A stretch of DNA of 64,000 nucleotides from Atrina japonica. Lineage: Eukaryota; Mollusca; Bivalvia; Pterioida; Pinnidae. The notes beneath the pieces were generated by a model. It did no database searches. It was not told the origin of the DNA and was given only the letters and a program-made list of their open reading frames with translations. Positions 47,980 to 64,000 of the stretch are shown here, piece by piece. The stretch spans positions 447,001-511,000 of the forward strand of contig BROG01000127.1 in assembly GCA_030159075.1 (NCBI GenBank), written 5' to 3'. The position numbers and the translations under genes are program-made. How positions within the stretch are numbered: position 1 is the first letter of the stretch; each line of letters starts with the position of its first letter.

Positions 47980-48230
47980 CATCAGTTTTGATTGGTCAGA
48001 TAATCAGGTATAGCTATGAAAATAGCTTTGATTGGTCTGATAAGTATGCTGTCACTGGTCAAACAAAATCTTACGTTTATAAGATCAGCAGTGATTGGTC
48101 AGATAATTAATGTAGGTATAGCTGTGATTGGTCAGATAAACAAGTTACCATAATATATAACACTATCAGTGATTGATGAGATAAAAAAAAGATACAGCTA
48201 TAAAATCAGCTGTGATTGGTAGAGTTAATC
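47980..48230. repeat. Irregular GATTGGTCAGATAA repeats
   Basis: TGATTGGTCAGATAA or close variants recur about six times at irregular spacing, mixed with AGCTATGAAAAT-like words. Confidence 0.75.
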
Positions 48231-48265
48231 TTGGAATTTGGCATAAATTGTTTTATCTGAAGCCA

Positions 48266-48301
<36 letters not shown>

Positions 48302-49206
48302 ATGTATATGTATATATTCTTGTATTTGTAACATGCAAGTAAAGAACAATACCATCTATTGCCATTTCTTAAAGTCGCCCATGTGTACCAAAACAACTTG
48401 TTTTACAAGGCATAGAAACCCTATAGTTTCATTTTTATATAACTAATTCCAAGTGTATACAGATTCTCTTTGACACCTTGAAGCACAGTAAAGTTACTCT
48501 GTAAAGCAGGTGCATTTGTATTTTACACACAACTTTCTGTAGTCACATCTGATGCAATGGCTTCAGTAATTTTTATTGGGTTTACGTTAAACACTATATA
48601 GTGCTAAGACAGTGCACAGAATGCCTTTGTATTTTCAGTAAGAAATCTTGTGATATAAAATGGTCGGTATCAAATATATAATGTTCGACATTTTTGATAT
48701 TATTTCGAGACTTTTTATACATGCATCGTAATTATTTTGTTTTTTTGGTCTATTTTGATAATTAACTCCGTCATATTTCATCATCTGTGACACAATGCTG
48801 GTAACATTTAAGTAGCTCTTTTATGTATTTTTTATTTAAAACGTATTTTCCAATAAAATATTTTGTGATAACTTGAATTGCCTTTGTTTTCTCTTTAATA
48901 ATATCAACGAAATAGACATACAAACATCACATCTTTGTTTGATCATTTTTATCCAAGTGACTATCAACATTTCTTACAAAAAGAAACAATTCTGGGCTCA
49001 AAGTCACCAAATTTACTCAAAACACAAGTTCAACTTTTATTTCGTTATTCTGACTATTTGATCGTGTGTAAAACTTTTGGGTTCAAGTGATTAGGAAACG
49101 TTATTTTTTCATCATTCATATATACATTTTTGCGTCACACTTATGATTTTCTTGTAAAAAAAATGAATAAATACTTATGTACAGTACTCAAAATTTGAGT
49201 ATGTAT

Positions 49207-49296
49207 TTAACTCATCTAGTCCTGAAAAATATTGACTCTTCTGTAAATCATTGACTTGGATCAGTCCAAATGTGTCTTTAGGGGTGAATCAGTTAA
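49207..49296. mobile_element. TTAA MITE, short form (copy 6)
   Basis: TTAA at both ends, left CTCATCTAGTCCTGAAAA, right GGGGTGAATCAG, with AGTCCAAATGTGTCTTTA inside. Confidence 0.75.
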
Positions 49297-50600
49297 AAAG
49301 GTTTTCTTCAAATGAGCAATAATTTGGATTATTATTTACAATTGTATGCCGTCAATATACAAACATAGATCTATCCAGTTAAAGAATAAATTGTGTATAT
49401 TTTTGCCTTAAAAATCATGAAAAGTTAGTTGAACTTTAGTACTGAGTAAATTTGGTGACTTTGGGCCCCGGTGTATGGATATGTGAAATAAATATTAACC
49501 AATTAATGATTGCTATATACACATAATATACAGACATGTGAAATACTACTGACAAAGGTGTACCAGTTATAATTTTTTTTCTCAAACTACAACAACTCTA
49601 ATTTACTTCATACATAAAATTGAATTATAAAACATGATACTTAACTCAATAAATTTCATTAAAAAATTATCACACACACACACATATATATTATATATAT
49701 ATATATATATATATGGGTTGTCGACGAGTAACCGGTTAACTGAGTACTTGTCGGATGGTCCAATTATCGAATACTAAAATCAATACTCGATTACTTGAAT
49801 ATAATTTAAAAATCAAGTGTATTTTTCATTTTTTACAAATTTAGAAATAAAAATTAACATCTATCCTCTTTAGATACGTGTTTATACAACAATTTGTGTC
49901 TTTATATGTGTCACTTGGTTTGCTAAATCCAGTGGGAGTTATTTGTATTTTACAACTGGGAGATATATACACGTAAGAATTTTTTTTCAGTATAATAATT
50001 TATATTTCTTTTAAAATAATTTTGTTTTTAATACCGTTAACAGATATGTTAATTGCTAGTTTAACTAAGAAAATGCTACCATTTACACATGAAATTCAGA
50101 AAACAACTTTATGTACATATAGTTACTAGTATATTAAAACATTTCATTGAATAAAATGATACATTGCTGAATCCATGTAGGGTACCGGGTATCAAACCCA
50201 TTTATATTGGCTTAATTCAGTAAAAACAAAACATTGAAATATTATCGGGGAGCATATTACCAAATCTTCTAGAACTGGCTCTTGATCAACTTACGCCTGC
50301 TGAATCTTTCATTTTCAATATTAATAAATCTACCAAATGTGATATTTTAGATAAGACAAAAAGGTCCTTTCTTTTGTAGTGTCCTAAAGCTATAGAATGA
50401 CCCATAGGGCTTTTCAAATTAAACGTTTTTCCGGATAAGATAATATACCTCCTCGGGAAAATAAATATATCCTTGCACCTCCCACTTTCAATAATATCTG
50501 GGTTTGCAACTGCAGTCTTACAAAAGTGACCGAGTAACCGAGTACTCAGTCGGAAAAACATTCTGTTACCAGTTAATAGAAATTGACAAATTTGACAACC

Positions 50601-50602
<2 letters not shown>

Positions 50603-50660
<58 letters not shown>
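50603..50660. repeat. (TA)n microsatellite
   Basis: About 29 TA units. Confidence 0.95.
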
Positions 50661-50662
<2 letters not shown>

Positions 50663-51545
50663 ACGTTTCACCCTAGCGTAAAATACACACACATAGACAC
50701 GGGTGAGTTATAAATATAAACAAACACGGGTTCGACTGCCCCTTTTGGTTGCAGATTTCTGTAACCGCCGACCGGCTAACTCTTTAAGAAAATAAAATGA
50801 CAATCAAATTGACTTTAGACACTAGAATATTTATTACAAAATAAATAAGAAAAAAATACGAAGACAGCACAAAACATTTAAGTGGTGAACAAAAACAAAA
50901 AAAACCACTGGTCTTAAATTACCTGTCTGTCGGCCTAAGCCTAAGGACACTCGAATACAAAGTGAAAACCGGTCACACACCCGAACACGTTTAATAGGGC
51001 ACACACTGCCAAATAAAACCACAAAAGTAAATCAAAAATACATATTTATTTTTCATTCTTCCGGAAACTAAAGTATGAAAACAAATAGTAATTATTTTTA
51101 CTTAACCCAAACTATTTCACAGGTATCTTGTGCCCCGTGTCAGACCTGACGCCAAAAATTACCACTTTATGAAATTATAATATAAATTAACAAAAACCCA
51201 CTAAAACACACTCAAGATACAGGAAAACACACATGACTAGTGTTTAAAATAGTCATTTAATTTAGTAGAAGTAAATGATTGCAACAGACACAAGGGAATA
51301 GAAATGATAAAAAAAATGAAGTTCACCTCACACGAGCATATCAATAAGACGAAGGAAGGGAAATAGAGAGCGTAACATTGTGTCACACGTGTTTTATAAT
51401 TGTAACACTTTCCGGAAGTACTCAAATAACTTAATGAGCCAATAAAATTCATAGAAAAGTGACCTCCGCAGACATAATGTACATGTAATCAAGCGGAACC
51501 TGTCAAAGCTTGCTATATTAAGACTGTTAAACGAGGTTAGTACTG
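50661..51545 (-). other. Unclassified block, possible LTR-element remnant
   Basis: More complex sequence than its surroundings. On the minus strand it has a TATAAAACACGTGTG word, then a pyrimidine-rich stretch, and later TTGGCGTCAGGTCTGACACG, which could be a tRNA primer site. No paired LTRs, gag or pol were found. Confidence 0.25.
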
Positions 51546-51644
51546 TTAGAGTTAGGTAATTAGAAAATAAATGAGAAAGAAATAAAATTATAATAACCTA
51601 AATGATAGATCAAAGAAAAATATCAGTAAGAATAGACAGGTTTG

Positions 51645-51649
<5 letters not shown>

Positions 51650-51699
<50 letters not shown>

Positions 51700-51700
51700 A
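51650..51700. repeat. (CA)n(TA)n microsatellite
   Basis: CA units followed by a few TA units. Confidence 0.95.
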
Positions 51701-52164
51701 TTGTTCATTTTACTACAGGAAATATTGGTATTTAAATATGAAATAGAGCATGTGTCTATTTTAAGAAAATGAGCCATTTTCCCGGGTAATTTTGAATTTG
51801 GTGACCAAATATGAGGATAAAATAAAATAAAAATGAAATCAACACCAGGACTAAAATACTGCTTTAGTAGATACAACACAATAAGTGTGAGTCTAGGTGT
51901 TAATATAAAAACAATACAGCAAACCAAGCCAGTCTTTGTTTAAAAATAATTTCATGTCTGAATGGAAATAAAAAGACCAGCATCATAGAACATGACAGTA
52001 AACGTTTAAGGATGCATTTACATGTACCTGTTAAGATGAACTTTTGTTTGAAGTAGTGATATGGGTTGATAATTGAATAAATATTGTATTGCTTTAATTC
52101 TTGTTGTATTTGCTGGAGTATTATAACATATAATATACATATTGATATATTTGGACAAATATAC

Positions 52165-52765
52165 ACTGATGTTGACCTCAGGCCAAAGCTACTCTGAAGT
52201 TGACATTAGGCCATACCTACTCTAATGTTGACATCTGGCCTAACCTACACTGATAATGAAATCAAACTATACCTACATATATATTAGCATTAGGCCAAAC
52301 CTACATTGATGTTGAAATCAGGCCAATCCTACACTGACGGTGAAATAAAACCAAAGCTACATTGATGTTGACGTCAGGTCAAACCTACATTGATGTTGAC
52401 ATCAGGTCAAACCTACACTGATATTGACATCAGGTCAAACCTACATTGATGTTGAAATCAGGCCAATCCTACACTGACGGTGAAATAAAACCAAAGCTAC
52501 ATTGATGTTGACGTCAGGTCAAACCTACATTGATGTTGACATCAGGTCAAACCTACACTGATATTGACATCAGGTCAAACCTACATTCATATCTTGACAT
52601 CAAACCTTACCTAATTTGATGCTGACATCAGGCCAAGCCTAATTTGATGCTGACATCAGGTCAAACCTACATTGATGTTGACATCAGACTAAACCTTCAT
52701 CGATGTTGACACCAGGCCAAACCTTCTTTGATGTTGACATCAGACTAAACCTACATGCCGGTTCT
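52165..52765. repeat. ~28-30-bp tandem repeat, about 20 copies
   Basis: Units of ACCTACATTGATGTTGACAT plus CAGGTCAA with many substitutions. A block of several units (about 52300-52450) is itself repeated once. Confidence 0.95.
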
Positions 52766-53076
52766 TAAATTTTGACATCAAGTTGTCTGATAAAATAGTT
52801 CATTAAATGATGCTTGCACTACGAATTAGGCTAAATATAATTGATAGGATTTCATTTGTCTGCAGAATGACAAACTTAATTCTCTACAATATTTTTACAG
52901 AAATCTTTATATATAATCATGGTTATATATTGACCCATAATCTGTTAAAATATGAAAAAATATTGCCCCTGTGATTTTGACTGTCACTCCTGTTATTATG
53001 CACCATTCCTGTGGTTCTGTAGAACCTGTGCAAGTTTGTGGGCAAAAGACTAAAGTTTTGAATTATGGTCGTCATC

Positions 53077-53082
53077 TTTATT
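53077..53082 (-). terminator. Candidate polyadenylation signal of the F-box gene
   Basis: AATAAA on the minus strand about 150 nt after the stop codon. No transcript evidence is available. Confidence 0.4.
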
Positions 53083-53231
53083 GTGAATGCTGTAAAATCT
53101 ACCAGACATTTGTCTTTTATATCACAAGATGGATTTCACTATCCTGAGGACATCTTGTTTTTATTTGCAGTGTATTGGTTTTGATTTGTGATGACGAGAA
53201 TTATCAGCAGAATCCCATGTTTTCCTAATTG

Positions 53232-63133
<9,902 letters not shown>

Positions 63134-63604
63134 TTCTATATATCTAAACTGAAAATTTAAATTCGACTTTCAGAGTTTCCTTCAGGTCAAAACGAAACCA
63201 TAATGAAAAGGTATTTTGTTCGGTCACTCCGTTAAGCTCTTTGATGATCTGCCGAACGGTCATCGACAGAAATAGTACAGGGGTAGTATAAAAGTAATGT
63301 TCACGCTCACGCGAAAATACTCATATACTACCCCTAGAACCGGCCATAAACACCATCTCAAAAAAAAAAAGAAGAAAAATACAAACTGTAAATACCAACC
63401 ATTTATTGTTATTTATTGTTATCGATAGAGATAACTGACATGTATTTTTGTGTTTTTTTAAAAAGTTTTTGTTTAGATTTTTAAGACATGTAATCGGAAA
63501 TAAAGGCTACTATACTCGGGCTCGGTATCTGAGATAACTTTATATTGTGTCACGAGGGAGTGCTCGTTTTCACAACAAAACTTTCAGAAGCTGCAGACGA
63601 AAGG
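63134..63604. promoter_or_regulatory. Possible bidirectional promoter
   Basis: 471 bp between the F-box ATG (minus) and a plus-strand ATG at 63605. It contains AGGGGTAGTATA (63279-63290) and its exact complement TATACTACCCCT (63324-63335), with TATAAAAG overlapping the first. No start-site data. Confidence 0.45.
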
Positions 63605-63671
63605 ATGAGTAAGGAAACATTTTCACATTTGTACCAGAAAGTAAAAGAGGTGGAATCCGAGGTACCTATAG
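63605..63671 (+). CDS. Possible first coding exon of an unidentified gene
   Basis: ATG opens MSKETFSHLYQKVKEVESEV and PI, ending at a donor-like ATAG/GTAATA (GT at 63672). It reads like a short helical N-terminus and lies divergently from the F-box gene. Too short to identify; a chance frame remains possible. Confidence 0.4.
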
Positions 63672-64000
63672 GTAATACCAAACAGTGACCATCCCGGCAT
63701 TTCTGTCAAAGTCAATGCTTTATAACAGCTCATACGTCATAGGCCAAAGGCTAGACGGAGTACACAGACTGACAGAGTCAGAGGGGTGGGGTTGGGGTGT
63801 TGTCCCTGGAATTCTAGTAATTTCGGCATCAAGTATTTTCGGCACCAAGTAATTTCGGCACTTGTATAAGTAACTTCGGCACAAAACTTTTCGACAACAG
63901 GTATTTTCGGGCTCACGAACAAGTAATATCAGCAGCTTATATTGATTAAGATAAATGAATTGATATCTCATGATGAGTTTTAATTCCTAAAAATATAGTT
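63672..64000. other. Right edge, no confident feature
   Basis: Repeated TTTCGGCA and AATTTCGGCAC words (about 63820-63910) suggest a short degenerate repeat. Possibly intron of the preceding exon's gene. Confidence 0.4.

Overview
This is eukaryotic nuclear DNA. It is AT-rich and intron-rich, with long introns full of microsatellites, minisatellites, MITE-like hairpins and tRNA-derived SINEs. The repeat style and the two recognisable gene families suggest a lophotrochozoan, most likely a bivalve mollusc; the species cannot be fixed from sequence alone. No prokaryotic features (operons, CRISPR arrays, Shine-Dalgarno sites) are present.

Layout. Positions 1-1505 (minus) hold the 5' part of a decayed transposase-like gene with frameshifts and stops, running off the left edge. 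Positions 2360-6830 are intergenic, with a foldback repeat complex, a broken LINE reverse transcriptase and two MITEs. Positions 7322-44506 (plus) hold an 18-coding-exon homolog of the zinc-finger/WD40 protein ZNF106. All junctions are GT-AG and phase-compatible, and the model encodes 2188 residues: paired N-terminal C2H2 fingers, a very long charged and disordered middle, a coiled coil, a WD40 propeller and paired C-terminal C2H2 fingers. Positions 44507-53231 are a repeat-rich 3' flank. Positions 53232-63133 (minus) hold a five-exon F-box/FBA gene (258 residues) of the FBXO2/6/44 group, a substrate receptor for SCF ubiquitin ligases. About 470 bp further, at 63605, a small exon opens divergently on the plus strand, so the F-box promoter may be bidirectional.

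The two main genes are convergent and have no obvious pathway link: one is an RNA-associated nuclear protein, the other a ubiquitin-ligase receptor. The most unusual signal is in the introns of the ZNF106 homolog. The 3' splice site of exon 8 is preceded by a roughly 23-bp satellite in which each unit mimics that splice site. The 3' splice site of exon 12 is triplicated, with the decoys leading straight into a stop codon. Part of exon 5, with its donor, is duplicated as a fossil pseudo-exon. In the F-box gene, a 184-bp CT tract lies just upstream of the exon 3 acceptor. Several MITE families (TTAA-, TA-, 5-bp- and 9-bp-duplicating) are repeated through the window.
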